From assembly GCA_947175195.1 (NCBI GenBank), contig CAMWLQ010000001.1, forward strand, positions 62,001 through 126,000: a stretch of 64,000 nt of DNA, in the 5' to 3' direction. Source of the stretch: an uncultured Clostridia bacterium (GTDB lineage Bacteria; Bacillota; Clostridia; Christensenellales; Pumilibacteraceae). A model generated the notes under the pieces. It did no database searches. It was not told the DNA's origin and saw nothing but the letters and a program-made list of their open reading frames with translations. Position numbers and translations under genes: made by a program. How positions within the stretch are numbered: the first letter of the stretch is position 1; every line of letters begins with the position of its first letter. Below, in pieces: positions 1-9,313 of this stretch.

Positions 1-1
1 C

Positions 2-208
2 AGGCTGCGGCTGACGCTGCAACAAAACGGCATAGAGCGGCTTGTTCGGTTTGAACGCGGGCGCGCGATAATAGACGTCGAGCGCGCGGAATGCGATTAC
101 TGGAATATTCTCAAAAACGGCGGCGTGTTTGTAGCAAGATACCTACCGCAGTACGAATGGGCGGTCGACACCGAGGCTATGCTGTCAATCAAGTACGGCG
201 AGCAGTAA
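2..208 (+). CDS. C-terminal fragment of a SARP/BTAD-type transcriptional regulator (5' end outside window)
   Basis: The open frame enters from the left edge and stops with TAA at 206-208, giving the last 68 residues. The start resembles the end of a winged-helix DNA-binding domain, and the stretch ending in RYLPQYEWAVDTEAML resembles the start of the bacterial transcriptional activator domain in SARP-like response regulators of gut Firmicutes (typical form: G-x-Y-M-x-Q-Y-x-W-A-x-x-T). A receiver domain would then lie upstream, outside the window. The call is inference from this short motif. A hairpin terminator follows at 239-273. Confidence 0.45.
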   Translation, partial: RLRLTLQQNGIERLVRFERGRAIIDVERAECDYWNILKNGGVFVARYLPQYEWAVDTEAMLSIKYGEQ

Positions 209-238
209 TCAATATCCAAGTAGAATAAAAGCGCAACA

Positions 239-273
239 AAAAATCGGTAAGGTCGTATGCCCTGCCGATTTTA
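239..273. terminator. Bidirectional intrinsic terminator between convergent genes
   Basis: AAATCGG (241-247) pairs with CCGATTT (265-271), with an inner AGG/CCT helix. A and T runs on both sides suit termination of both the regulator (+) and leuS (-). Confidence 0.6.
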
Positions 274-287
274 CTTTGCCATATTTT

Positions 288-2762
288 TTACTTTACTATC
301 AGGTTGATAAGCCGTTCGGGAATTACTATAACTTTTACAGGCGATGCGCCGTTAAGTATTTCCTTTACCTCCGCGGTTTCCAACGCGGCTTTTTCTATAG
401 CGGCGCGGTCCAAGCCCTGCGGCAACACGACTTTGCAACGGATTTTGGAATTGATTTGCACCGCGTATTCGGTAGACGACTTAATAAGCTTGCTCTCGTC
501 GCAAGTCGGATAGCTTTCGAGGAACACCGATTTCTTTCCGCCGAGCATTTGGTTGAGCTCCTCGCAAAAATGCGGTGCAAGCGGCGCCATAAGCTTTACC
601 GTCACGGTCAAAACATATTTCAAGTACGCGGGATTATACTCGGCGCTGGTGCGGTACTTGTACATAGCGTTTACAAGCTCCATAAGCCGCGCGACTGCGG
701 TGTTAAACCCGAACTCGGGAATATCCTTTTTTACTTCCTTTATGCAATAGTTAAGCTCGTAATCGAGCGCACCGCCCGCCTCGCTCGCCTTTTCGTTTTG
801 CACTTCGAGGACAAGCCGTTCTATTCTATCCATAAACTTGGCGCATGACGTTATGCCGCCGTCCGACCACGGACCGCCCTCGGTGTAGTCAAACCCGAAC
901 ATCAAATATAATCTAAGCGCGTCCGAGCCGTACTTTTCGATAAGCGGATCGGCGGAAATAACGTTGCCGCGCGTCTTGCTCATTCGGTAGCCGTCTGGAC
1001 CCAAAATAACGCCCTGGTGCACAAGCCGCTTGAACGGCTCGTCAAAATCCAAATACCCCAAGTCGTGTAAAACCTTGGTTATAAACCGCGAATACAACAG
1101 GTGCGTGCAGGCATGTTCGGCGCCGCCCACGTAGCAATCGACGGGCAGCATTTTGTTTACCGTTTTCTTATCGAACGGCACTTTATCGTTGTGCGCGTCG
1201 GGATAACGCAGGTAGTACCAGCTCGAGCACACAAATGTGTCCAGAGTGTCCGACTCGCGCCGCGCGGGCTTGCCGCAAACGGGACAAACGGTTTTTGTAA
1301 ACTCCTCGCACCGTGCGAGCGGCGATTTGCCGTCGGGCGTAAAGTTTACGTTGTACGGCAGCGTTACGGGCAAGTCCTTTTCGGGCACGGGCACCGCGCC
1401 GCAATGCTCGCAGTAAATAATAGGTATGGGCGCGCCCCAGTACCGTTGACGGGACACCGACCAGTCGCGCATGCGGTAGTTGGTCTTTTTGCCGCCGTGC
1501 CCGAGCTTTTCCAGCTTTTCCAGTACGGCGATTTTGCCTTTATCGCTGGGCAATCCGTCAAACTCGCCGCTGTTTGTCATAACGCCGTACTCGGTAAACG
1601 GCAGCTCGTCGTTGCCGTTTTTGCCGCTGATTACGCGCTTGATGGGCATATTGTTTTTGAGCGCAAACGCGTAGTCGCGCGTGTCGTGCGCGGCAACGCC
1701 CATAACCGCGCCGGTGCCGTATGTGGACAGGCAGTAATCCGCCACGTACACAGGCACTTTTTCGCCGTTGATAGGGTTGATGCAATACGCGCCCGTAAAC
1801 ACGCCCGTCTTATCCTTGGACGTGGAGGTGCGCTCTATTTCGCTTTGCTTTGCCGCCTGCGCCACGTAAGCCTCTACTGCGGCTCGTTGCTCGTCCGTGA
1901 CGATTGCAGCCACGTAAGGATGCTCGGGCGCCAAAACAACGTACGTTACGCCGAACAGTGTGTCCGCGCGCGTAGTGAATACGGTAATGCTTTTTACGTC
2001 GCCCACGGGCTTGTCCGCGCGCGTAGAGAATACGGTAATGCCTTCTGCGTCGTCCACGGGTTTGACAAGGTCGAAAATCACCTCGCCGCCCACCGATTTG
2101 CCTATCCAGTTGCGCTGCATTATTTTGGTCTTTTCGGGCCAATCGAGCGCGTCTATGCCGTCCAATAATTTTTCGGCGTAGTCGGTAATCTTAAAAAACC
2201 ACTGAGTCATTTCCTTGCGCACGACCTCGGTTTTGCACCGCTCGCATTTGCCGTCCACGACCTGCTCGTTGGCTATTACCGTTTGGCAGGACGGGCAAAA
2301 ATTGACGGGCGCTTTCTTTTGGTAAGCCAAGCCGTTTTTGTAAAGCTGCAAAAACAGCCACTGCGTCCATTTGTAATAGTCGGGCGCACAGGTGCGAAAC
2401 TCGTGCTGCCAATCGACCATTGTGCCCATATCCTTAAGCTGCCGCTCCATTGTGGCAATGTTGACGTCGGTTGAATCCTTGGGATGCACACCCGTCTTGA
2501 TAGCGTAGTTTTCGGCGGGCAAACCGAACGCGTCAAAGCCCATGGGCTGAAACACGTTTTTACCGTTCATGCGCATAAACCGCGCGTATGAATCGGCAAT
2601 GCCGTAGTTGTACCAATGCCCCATGTGCAGCTTGGCGCCCGACGGGTACGGCAGCATTTCAAGTACGTAATGCTTGTCGCCCTTCGCGCCGTCGTCAAAA
2701 GTATTTATGCCGGTATCGTTCCAAATACCCTGCCATTTTCTTTCAATTTCATTATGATTCAT
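288..2762 (-). CDS. leuS: Leucyl-tRNA synthetase with a duplicated editing-domain segment
   Basis: Class I synthetase that charges tRNA-Leu. The HIGH motif is HMGH (residues 46-49); the zinc knuckle CPSC...CERC is near 157-176; the KMSKS loop reads RMSKT (593-597). The length of 824 residues is normal for bacterial LeuRS. In the CP1 editing domain the threonine-rich motif is present twice: residues 234-250 and 251-267 are 17-residue tandem copies ending in TRAD, and only the second continues into TLFG as in normal enzymes. The usual TTRPD proline is alanine in both copies. The start is preceded by AGGG. It is the last gene of the epimerase-alaS-metG-leuS run, 192 nt behind metG; no T-box was seen. 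Confidence 0.96.
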   Translation of the reverse strand: MNHNEIERKWQGIWNDTGINTFDDGAKGDKHYVLEMLPYPSGAKLHMGHWYNYGIADSYARFMRMNGKNVFQPMGFDAFGLPAENYAIKTGVHPKDSTDVNIATMERQLKDMGTMVDWQHEFRTCAPDYYKWTQWLFLQLYKNGLAYQKKAPVNFCPSCQTVIANEQVVDGKCERCKTEVVRKEMTQWFFKITDYAEKLLDGIDALDWPEKTKIMQRNWIGKSVGGEVIFDLVKPVDDAEGITVFSTRADKPVGDVKSITVFTTRADTLFGVTYVVLAPEHPYVAAIVTDEQRAAVEAYVAQAAKQSEIERTSTSKDKTGVFTGAYCINPINGEKVPVYVADYCLSTYGTGAVMGVAAHDTRDYAFALKNNMPIKRVISGKNGNDELPFTEYGVMTNSGEFDGLPSDKGKIAVLEKLEKLGHGGKKTNYRMRDWSVSRQRYWGAPIPIIYCEHCGAVPVPEKDLPVTLPYNVNFTPDGKSPLARCEEFTKTVCPVCGKPARRESDTLDTFVCSSWYYLRYPDAHNDKVPFDKKTVNKMLPVDCYVGGAEHACTHLLYSRFITKVLHDLGYLDFDEPFKRLVHQGVILGPDGYRMSKTRGNVISADPLIEKYGSDALRLYLMFGFDYTEGGPWSDGGITSCAKFMDRIERLVLEVQNEKASEAGGALDYELNYCIKEVKKDIPEFGFNTAVARLMELVNAMYKYRTSAEYNPAYLKYVLTVTVKLMAPLAPHFCEELNQMLGGKKSVFLESYPTCDESKLIKSSTEYAVQINSKIRCKVVLPQGLDRAAIEKAALETAEVKEILNGASPVKVIVIPERLINLIVK
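1962..2063 (-). repeat. Two 51-bp tandem copies inside leuS
   Basis: Bases 1962-2012 and 2013-2063 align without gaps and differ at 6 of 51 positions. The unit is 17 codons, so the frame is kept. It duplicates the core threonine-rich motif of the CP1 editing site. Confidence 0.93.
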
Positions 2763-2823
2763 AACGTTTCCCTGATTCTTAAATCTAAATTCGTTAAGAC
2801 ACGATGATGTAGTGACGCGCCAA

Positions 2824-2947
2824 GATTGCGTAGGCGATTTTCGTGATGCGAAGGCGGCGGTTCCGAAGTCGTAGCAGCGCTACGTCGAGGGAACGCCAAC
2901 GCACGCAGCGCGGAAATCGACAGCAAGATTGACGTGAGAACGCAATC
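2824..2947. repeat. 124-bp imperfect palindrome in the metG-leuS gap
   Basis: Outer arms GATTGCGT (2824-2831) and ACGCAATC (2940-2947) are complementary. The centre CGTAGC/AGC/GCTACG (2870-2884) is a perfect small hairpin. Between them the arms align with scattered mismatches (for example GGCGATTTTCG against GTCGATTTCCG). It could fold as a long hairpin in the leuS leader or be a MITE/REP-like repeat. No open frame lies in it. Confidence 0.6.
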
Positions 2948-2954
2948 AGCGGGT

Positions 2955-4913
2955 CTAATTATACTGCCATGCGGGACGGGTAAAGAAATCTATCTTGGGC
3001 CCGAGGAATTTGAGCGCGTGCGCGCCGTCTACAAGCTCGCCCACCGTCTTGAATATGTTATCCCAAGAATACAGCTGCTTGGGCGTAAGTCCCAAATACT
3101 CGCGCACCTTTTCGGTCGACGACGGCGCGATGGGATGTGCCAATGCGGTTGCCGTCTTTATAAGGTGCAACGCGTCGATAATCGTTTGATTAAACTCCGC
3201 CTCGTTAAAGTCCTTTTGCAACGCGCTCATGCGCTCGGACAGCGTTTTGTTAATGTACTTAAAGAATTCTTCCAATCCGATCATCACGTCGGCAAACTCG
3301 AATTTGTACATTTGGTTTTCGTACTCGACGATTTGCTGTTCGCACTTTTGCAAAATTTCGTCCGACACCTTGCCCTGCGGCACGGTTTGATTGCCGTTGT
3401 TGTACTTTTGGAAGGAATAGAACAGCGTGCGCACCGCGCGGTTGAGAAAGTTGGTGAACATCGACCACTCTTTGTACACGGGGTCGCCTTGGTTTGTTTG
3501 AACGGGATTGTAGGGCTTAGGCTGGAACGGAACGCTTGCGTTGCCGAGATTTAACCCGAAAAAGTGCGCACGCAGCTGCTCCGCCGAATAATGCGTCAAA
3601 AGCTCTTGCGCCATTGGCGGCTTTATCTTGCCACTGCTACTCGCCTTGGCGTTAAAGATCAAGATATGCTTGTTGGGCACAATCGTCGGCATTTTGATAT
3701 TCCACTTGCCGTCATGGTTGAGCGCCTCGAACAGCGCGCCCTCGGCAAGCGCATAGAAATAAATATTATCCTCGCCGATAAACTGATACACGCCCGCGTC
3801 GTCGCTGCACCACCAGTCGCGCCACTCATCCTTGGATTTGCCCACGCTCTCCAAATAAGCTTGAGTAAACGAAATGGGCGCCCAAAGCGATTCGGGCCAT
3901 ACCCAAAACGTAAGGTCTTTCATATCGTCATGGTCGGGAATTTTTACGCCCCACTCGATATTGCCCGAAATGCGGAATGGCACAAGCGTTTTGCCCGTGC
4001 GGAAACGAATGCCGTTTTTGGCAAGCAAGTCGCCCGCCGCCTCGCGATCCTTAAGCTTTTCGAATTCGACCTTGCAGTTATTCTTTTGCTCGTCGACCTC
4101 GCAAACATACTTAAGTCCCGACTCAGCCAAAGCCGTTTCGACGGCATCTTTGTTTTCTATTTTGGTGTACAGCGCGGGCTTTTTGAGCGACTCGTTGCAC
4201 ACGTTGGTCAAAAACGCACGGATTTGCGGATTCGCCTCCCACTTTTCCATAAGGGATTTAAGGTAAGGCGCAAACTTTTCTATATCCAAATACCAGTTTT
4301 TAACCTCTTTCAGCACGGGGCGATTGCCGGACAGCGTGCTTATCGGCGCGATAAGCTCCTCGGGAAAATACTGATGCCCGAGCGAACATTCGTCGGCATA
4401 CGCCTGTTCGGACTTGCAGCCATTGATGGGACACCTGCCGACTACCTGCCTGCCGTTTAGGAACGTGCCGCGCTCCTCGTCGTAAAACTGCTTGGTGGAC
4501 AGCACGGACAGCGCGCCGCTTTTTAAAAGCTTGTCAAACACCTCGCGCGATAACTCGGCATGCTTTTCGCCGCCTATGCCGAACGCGGACGCGCCGAACA
4601 GCGACAGGCTTATAAGATAGTTATTCAGCGTATCGCGCTGACTGTCATGATTGCTTTTTACGAAATCGATAATCGTTCCGTCAATCTTGCCGTCGTTTTT
4701 AAGCGTGCGGTATTTTTCCACTATGGGCGAGCCGTAGCAGTCGGTACCCGACACGAATATTACGTTTTCCTCGCCTATCCTGTCCTTCATAAACCGCGCA
4801 AACACGTCGGCGTGAACAAACATGCCGCCGATATGCCCGAAGTGCAGTTCCTTACTGCCGTAGGGCATACCGCCCGTTATTAAAACACGTTTGGGAAAAT
4901 TAGGTCTTTCCAT
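2955..4913 (-). CDS. Divergent methionyl-tRNA synthetase-like class I tRNA ligase
   Basis: 652 residues with a MetRS-like fold. HIGH is HFGH (24-27). A zinc knuckle uses C161, C166, C176 and probably H180. The tryptophan-rich VWPESLWAPISF stretch corresponds to the methionine-site region. The C-terminal half resembles the helical anticodon-binding domain. Where MetRS has KMSKS, this protein has KASSSGK (423-429), followed by a recognisable helix (AQELLTHYSAEQLRAHF). The gene starts with a good AGGTG site and lies between alaS and leuS. It may be the cell's MetRS of a divergent branch or a paralogue; the window holds no second metG. The family assignment is strong, the exact substrate less so. 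Confidence 0.8.
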   Translation of the reverse strand: MERPNFPKRVLITGGMPYGSKELHFGHIGGMFVHADVFARFMKDRIGEENVIFVSGTDCYGSPIVEKYRTLKNDGKIDGTIIDFVKSNHDSQRDTLNNYLISLSLFGASAFGIGGEKHAELSREVFDKLLKSGALSVLSTKQFYDEERGTFLNGRQVVGRCPINGCKSEQAYADECSLGHQYFPEELIAPISTLSGNRPVLKEVKNWYLDIEKFAPYLKSLMEKWEANPQIRAFLTNVCNESLKKPALYTKIENKDAVETALAESGLKYVCEVDEQKNNCKVEFEKLKDREAAGDLLAKNGIRFRTGKTLVPFRISGNIEWGVKIPDHDDMKDLTFWVWPESLWAPISFTQAYLESVGKSKDEWRDWWCSDDAGVYQFIGEDNIYFYALAEGALFEALNHDGKWNIKMPTIVPNKHILIFNAKASSSGKIKPPMAQELLTHYSAEQLRAHFFGLNLGNASVPFQPKPYNPVQTNQGDPVYKEWSMFTNFLNRAVRTLFYSFQKYNNGNQTVPQGKVSDEILQKCEQQIVEYENQMYKFEFADVMIGLEEFFKYINKTLSERMSALQKDFNEAEFNQTIIDALHLIKTATALAHPIAPSSTEKVREYLGLTPKQLYSWDNIFKTVGELVDGAHALKFLGPKIDFFTRPAWQYN

Positions 4914-4950
4914 ATTATTTCACCTTTTAAGTCAATCTTTTAATTCCGAA

Positions 4951-6729
4951 TTATTCGAGCACCGCTTTTATGCGCCTTACGCCCGCGCTGCTGCTTTGTT
5001 CCTTTAATATTTTAAAGTGTCCCAGCTCGCCCGTGCGCGCGGCATGCGGACCGCCGCAAATTTCCTTGCTGTACTCGCCCATGGTGTACACCTTGACCTT
5101 TTCGCCGTACTTGGACGTAAACAAGCCGACGGCGCCCTGAGCCTTAGCCTCTTCCACCGTCATTTCCTCGCAGGTGACGGGAACGTCCGCCTTGATTGCG
5201 GCGTTTACCTTGTCCTCTACCGCTTTGACCTCCTCGGGCGTCATAGCTCTGCCGAACGAGAAGTCAAACCTAAGCCGCTCGGGCGTAATGTTAGACCCGC
5301 GCTGATTGACAGTCGGGTCGTTTAATACTTCCTTTAACGCGCGGTGCATAAGGTGGGTCGCGGTGTGCAGGCGCGCCGTAAGCTCGCCCGTGTCCGCAAG
5401 TCCGCCCTTAAAGCGCTGTTCGGCGCCCGCGTGCGATTTTTCGCGGTGTTCGGCAAACTTGGCGTTAAAGCCGTCAACGTCCACCTCGAATCCGCGTTCC
5501 TTGGCAAGTTCTATAGTCATCTCCAGCGGGAATCCGTACGTGTCGTAAAGACGGAACGCCGACTTGCCCGCAATGACGTTGGTTTGCAAATACTTGCACA
5601 GCTTTTCGAATTCCTTCATGCCGTTTTCGAGCGTGCGCTCAAACCGCGCCTGCTCCTCGTCGATTTCGGTAACGATTTTTTCGCGCGCGATTTCAAGCTC
5701 GGGATAAACGTCCTTGTACTTGTCCACCACCACTTGCGCGATTGCCGAATAGTCGCCGTTTTTAAGTCCCAGCCCCGAGCCGAAACGAATGGCGCGGCGG
5801 AGCAAGCGGCGCAGGATATAGCCCTGATCGACGTTGGACGGCGTAACGCCGCGCTCGTCGCCTATTATAAACGTGGAGGTGCGGATATGGTCGGCAACCA
5901 CGCGGATTGCCTTTACGTACTCCTCGTCCTTTACCGACTTGCCCGAAAGCTGTTCTATCTTTTTGACGATAGGCTGGAACACGTCGGTATCGTACACGGA
6001 CGCAAGTCCCTGCACGTTCATAAGCGCGCGCTCGAGTCCCATGCCGGTATCGACGTTCTTTTGCTTGAGCGGGCTAAAAGTTCCGTCGGCGTTCTTGTTG
6101 AACTGCATAAACACGTCGTTCCAAACCTCGACGTACTTGCCGCAGTCGCACGCAGGCGAACAGGTGTCGCAGCACTTGGGCTTGCCCGTGTCAAAGAACA
6201 TTTCGGTGTCCGAGCCGCACGGACCGGTCTGACCGGCAGGTCCCCACCAGTTATGCTTTTTGCCAAGGAAGAAAATATTCTCCTTTTTAATGCCGCACTT
6301 TTCCCAAAGCTCGGCGGTTTCGGTATCGCGCGGGCAATCGCTGTCGCCCTCGAACACGGTGACGGCAAGCCTGTCGGGACTGATCCCCAATTGTTTGGTC
6401 AAAAACTCGTAGCTCCAAGGCACCATTTCTTTTTTGAAATAATCGCCCAAGCTCCAGTTGCCAAGCATCTCGAAAAACGTGCAATGCGATGCGTCGCCCA
6501 CCTCGTCAATATCGCCCGTGCGCACGCATTTTTGCGTATCGCACAACCGCTTGCCCGCGGGGTGCGGCTGACCCAAAAGGTAAGGCACCAGCGGATGCAT
6601 ACCCGCCGTGGTAAACAATACCGTGGGATCGTTTTCAGGAATGAGCGATGCCGAGGATATAGGCGTGTGATTGCGCGCCTTAAAAAAGTCCATCCATTTT
6701 TTGCGAAGTTCGTCGCTTGTGAGTTTCAT
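4951..6729 (-). CDS. alaS: Alanyl-tRNA synthetase, short form without the C-Ala domain
   Basis: 592 residues against about 870 for standard AlaRS. The class II catalytic core, tRNA-recognition helices and editing domain are present. The editing zinc site reads HTATHLMH near residue 455 and CGGPH near 558, with P in place of the usual T. The protein ends just after the SSSAGVRRIKAVLE stretch, so the DHHA1/C-Ala tail is absent. There is no tail remnant in the 37-nt gap to metG, so this is a complete short form, not a truncation. The start has GGAGA eight bases upstream. The gene is 30 nt behind the epimerase and is probably co-transcribed with it. Confidence 0.94.
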   Translation of the reverse strand: MKLTSDELRKKWMDFFKARNHTPISSASLIPENDPTVLFTTAGMHPLVPYLLGQPHPAGKRLCDTQKCVRTGDIDEVGDASHCTFFEMLGNWSLGDYFKKEMVPWSYEFLTKQLGISPDRLAVTVFEGDSDCPRDTETAELWEKCGIKKENIFFLGKKHNWWGPAGQTGPCGSDTEMFFDTGKPKCCDTCSPACDCGKYVEVWNDVFMQFNKNADGTFSPLKQKNVDTGMGLERALMNVQGLASVYDTDVFQPIVKKIEQLSGKSVKDEEYVKAIRVVADHIRTSTFIIGDERGVTPSNVDQGYILRRLLRRAIRFGSGLGLKNGDYSAIAQVVVDKYKDVYPELEIAREKIVTEIDEEQARFERTLENGMKEFEKLCKYLQTNVIAGKSAFRLYDTYGFPLEMTIELAKERGFEVDVDGFNAKFAEHREKSHAGAEQRFKGGLADTGELTARLHTATHLMHRALKEVLNDPTVNQRGSNITPERLRFDFSFGRAMTPEEVKAVEDKVNAAIKADVPVTCEEMTVEEAKAQGAVGLFTSKYGEKVKVYTMGEYSKEICGGPHAARTGELGHFKILKEQSSSAGVRRIKAVLE

Positions 6730-6759
6730 ATATATCTCCGTTTAGTTGGTTAAAAAATA

Positions 6760-7596
6760 CTATTTTTTGAGCTGCTCATACAGCTTTTTGATCCCGCTTT
6801 GCATCGAATTAATGCGCATAGGTATAGCGGACAAAAGCTTAGCGTTGCTTGCGCTGTATTCAAGGTCGGGCGTGGGGTTTTTGACGACTATTTCTATATC
6901 GCCGCCGTCCCTGCGCACAAGCCGTTTTATCGTTTTTGCTATTTCCACGTAGCTCATTTTATCGCTTGCTACAAGGTTGTAATCGCCCTTTTCGTAATCG
7001 CGCAAAATGAATGCCGCAATCGCCCTGACCGCGTCCTCTACCGATATAGCGCTGACCACCTTGTCGCGGTCGATAACTATTTGCTTTTTGCCGCGACTGC
7101 CCGCCGCGACGATTTTGTTTATGGGGTACTGCATACCGCCCTCGCCGAACACGTGGAATATGCGCAGCACCGTGGTGATTTTGTCCTTGCTCGCCAAAAG
7201 ATTGATAAGATACCTACCCAGCCCGTAGCCGTCGGTGGGAATGTACTTGCCGAACATATCCTCGGTGTAATCCACTATGGGACGGGACATATCGAACTCC
7301 ACGCCCTCGCCTACGGTGATGAGCTTTTTCACGCCGTGCGCAATCGCCATATACTGAATGTTTTTGAACATAATCAGGTTGTCGGCCTCGAGCGGCATGT
7401 TCTTGCCGCTACTCGGCAGTCCCGCAAGATGCAGCACCGCGTCAAACTTGTGCAAAGCAAACATCTTTGCAATGGAGCGCGCGTCGGTAAGATCCATTTG
7501 CTCTTGCGTGGGCGCAACAATATCGAATGTCTTGCGGTAGGTCTTGATAAACGCTTTACCTATATACCCGCTTCCGCCCGTGACGAGAATTTTCAT
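6760..7596 (-). CDS. NAD-dependent epimerase/dehydratase (extended SDR)
   Basis: 278 residues. The Rossmann motif TGGSGYIG is at 6-13, with an acidic residue region after the second strand. The catalytic YxxxK motif is Y124-G-L-G-R128, so the lysine is arginine. The rest follows sugar-nucleotide epimerases (HVFGEGG, a substrate-binding C-terminal part). The substrate cannot be told. It heads the synthetase cluster, 30 nt before alaS. The arginine could lower activity or mark a subfamily; a structural role is possible. Confidence 0.8.
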   Translation of the reverse strand: MKILVTGGSGYIGKAFIKTYRKTFDIVAPTQEQMDLTDARSIAKMFALHKFDAVLHLAGLPSSGKNMPLEADNLIMFKNIQYMAIAHGVKKLITVGEGVEFDMSRPIVDYTEDMFGKYIPTDGYGLGRYLINLLASKDKITTVLRIFHVFGEGGMQYPINKIVAAGSRGKKQIVIDRDKVVSAISVEDAVRAIAAFILRDYEKGDYNLVASDKMSYVEIAKTIKRLVRRDGGDIEIVVKNPTPDLEYSASNAKLLSAIPMRINSMQSGIKKLYEQLKK

Positions 7597-7649
7597 AACT
7601 TATCTCCTTGTTTATTTAAGTGGAACAATGCTTGATTTTCAATTATTAA

Positions 7650-9245
7650 TTAAAACAGTCCCGATATTTTGCCGTCGTTGTCGATAGTCATTCCCACGGC
7701 GTTTGGAACTTTTGGCAGCCCCGGCATAAGCATAATATCGCCCGCTATGATTACCACAAAGCCCGCGCCCGCGCGGTACTGCACGTCGCGCACGGTGATT
7801 GTAAAGCCTTGGGGACGACCGAGCTTTTTGGGGTCGTCGGACAGCGAGTACTGCGTTTTGGCAACGCATACGGGCAGCTTATCCACGCCCAAGCCCGACA
7901 TTTTTTCAAGGCTCTTTTTCGCCTTTGCCGACCACGTGACGTCAGCCGCGCCGTACACCTTGGTTGCAATCTTTTGCACCTTTTCGATGACGGTGTCGTT
8001 GTCGTCGTAGCTGAACGTGAGATTACTCGCCCCGCTTGCCGCCTGTACCACGGCATTGGCAAGCTCGACTGCACCGTCGCCGCCCTTTGCCCAGCATTCG
8101 CAAAGCACTGCGGTAGCGCCCGCCTCTTTAACCGCCGACTTGACCAAAGCAATGTCCGCCTCGGTATCGTCGGTGAATCGGTTGATAGCCACAACCACGT
8201 TTTGTCCGAACACATTGGTAAGGTTTTCTATGTGCTTTATAAGGTTGCCCATACCAAGCACCAAATCTCCGCCGCCGCCGTACTTGAGCGCGCGAATTGT
8301 TGCGACAAGCACGGTTGCCGAAGGGCGTATACCCGACGTGCGGCACTTTATGTCAAAGAACTTCTCGGCGCCCAAATCCGCGCCGAATCCCGCCTCGGTC
8401 ACAACGTAGTCGGCGTAGCTTGCCGCCGTCTTGGTTGCGATTACCGAATTGCAGCCGTGCGCGATATTGGCGAACGGTCCGCCGTGAACAAACGCGGGCG
8501 TGCCCTCGAGCGTTTGCACAAGGTTGGGCTTTGCCGCGTCCTTAAGCAGCACCGCCATAGCGTTGTTGGCGCCGAGGTCGCCCGCCGTGACTGGCTTGCC
8601 CTCATAATCATAAGCAACTATTATTTTGCCCAAACGCACTTTAAGGTCGTCAAAGTCGGACGCAAGGCACAGCGTTGCCATAACCTCGCTGGCTGCGGTA
8701 ATGTTAAATCCGTCGTCGCGAGCGCCCGAGCCCGCGTTTACCACAACGGAGCGCAGTGCGCGGTCGTTGCAATCCATGCAGCGGTTAAACGTTACCTTTG
8801 CGATTTTCAGCGGATTGCCGAAATAAATGCTGTTGTCTATCATTGCACACAGCAAATTATTTGCCGCCGTTATCGCGTGCAGGTCGCCCGTGAAATGAAG
8901 ATTAATATCGTCCATCGGCAGGATTTGCGCCATGCCGCCGCCCGTCGCACCACCCTTCATTCCGAACACCGGACCCAAGGACGGCTCGCGGAGTGCAAGC
9001 GCGGTAAGATTGCCTATCTTGTTCAGTCCGTCGGCAAGACCTATGGACACGGTGGACTTGCCCTCGCCCGTAGGCGTGGGGTTGATTGCGGTTACAAGTA
9101 TTATTTTCGCTTTGGGATTGTTGGCGGGCTTTACCTTTGCCACATAATCGCCGTAACGGTAAACGTCGGTAATACCGAGTTTTTCGGCAATGCTCTCGAT
9201 AGGCTGCGGCTTAGCCGCGTAAGCGATTTCTATATCGGTTTTCAT
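7650..9245 (-). CDS. fhs: Formate-tetrahydrofolate ligase
   Basis: Makes 10-formyl-THF from formate, THF and ATP in the cytoplasm, feeding purine synthesis and one-carbon or acetogenic metabolism. 531 residues, slightly under the usual 556. The P-loop-like PTPTGEGKST is near residues 56-65, and the family signatures GGATGGGMAQ and HLTGDLHAIT-like HFTGDLHAIT are clear. It has its own AAAGGAG site. It is flanked by small gaps on both sides, so it is probably monocistronic. No other Wood-Ljungdahl genes are in the window. Confidence 0.96.
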   Translation of the reverse strand: MKTDIEIAYAAKPQPIESIAEKLGITDVYRYGDYVAKVKPANNPKAKIILVTAINPTPTGEGKSTVSIGLADGLNKIGNLTALALREPSLGPVFGMKGGATGGGMAQILPMDDINLHFTGDLHAITAANNLLCAMIDNSIYFGNPLKIAKVTFNRCMDCNDRALRSVVVNAGSGARDDGFNITAASEVMATLCLASDFDDLKVRLGKIIVAYDYEGKPVTAGDLGANNAMAVLLKDAAKPNLVQTLEGTPAFVHGGPFANIAHGCNSVIATKTAASYADYVVTEAGFGADLGAEKFFDIKCRTSGIRPSATVLVATIRALKYGGGGDLVLGMGNLIKHIENLTNVFGQNVVVAINRFTDDTEADIALVKSAVKEAGATAVLCECWAKGGDGAVELANAVVQAASGASNLTFSYDDNDTVIEKVQKIATKVYGAADVTWSAKAKKSLEKMSGLGVDKLPVCVAKTQYSLSDDPKKLGRPQGFTITVRDVQYRAGAGFVVIIAGDIMLMPGLPKVPNAVGMTIDNDGKISGLF

Positions 9246-9313
9246 CGTATCTCCTTTGGCGCGAAAACGAAAGGTTTGATTTACGCAACGCTCCGCGGCT
9301 TGTCAACGGCTGA

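Noticed and set aside
2763..2954. T-box riboswitch for leuS
   Set aside because: A CGGAACCGCC on the minus strand slightly resembles the antiterminator TGGNACCGCG, but the specifier loop, stem I and terminator are absent; the region is better explained as a palindrome.
4914..4950. alaS as a truncated pseudogene
   Set aside because: No downstream remnant of the missing domain exists, and the C-terminus has the conserved form of the short subfamily.
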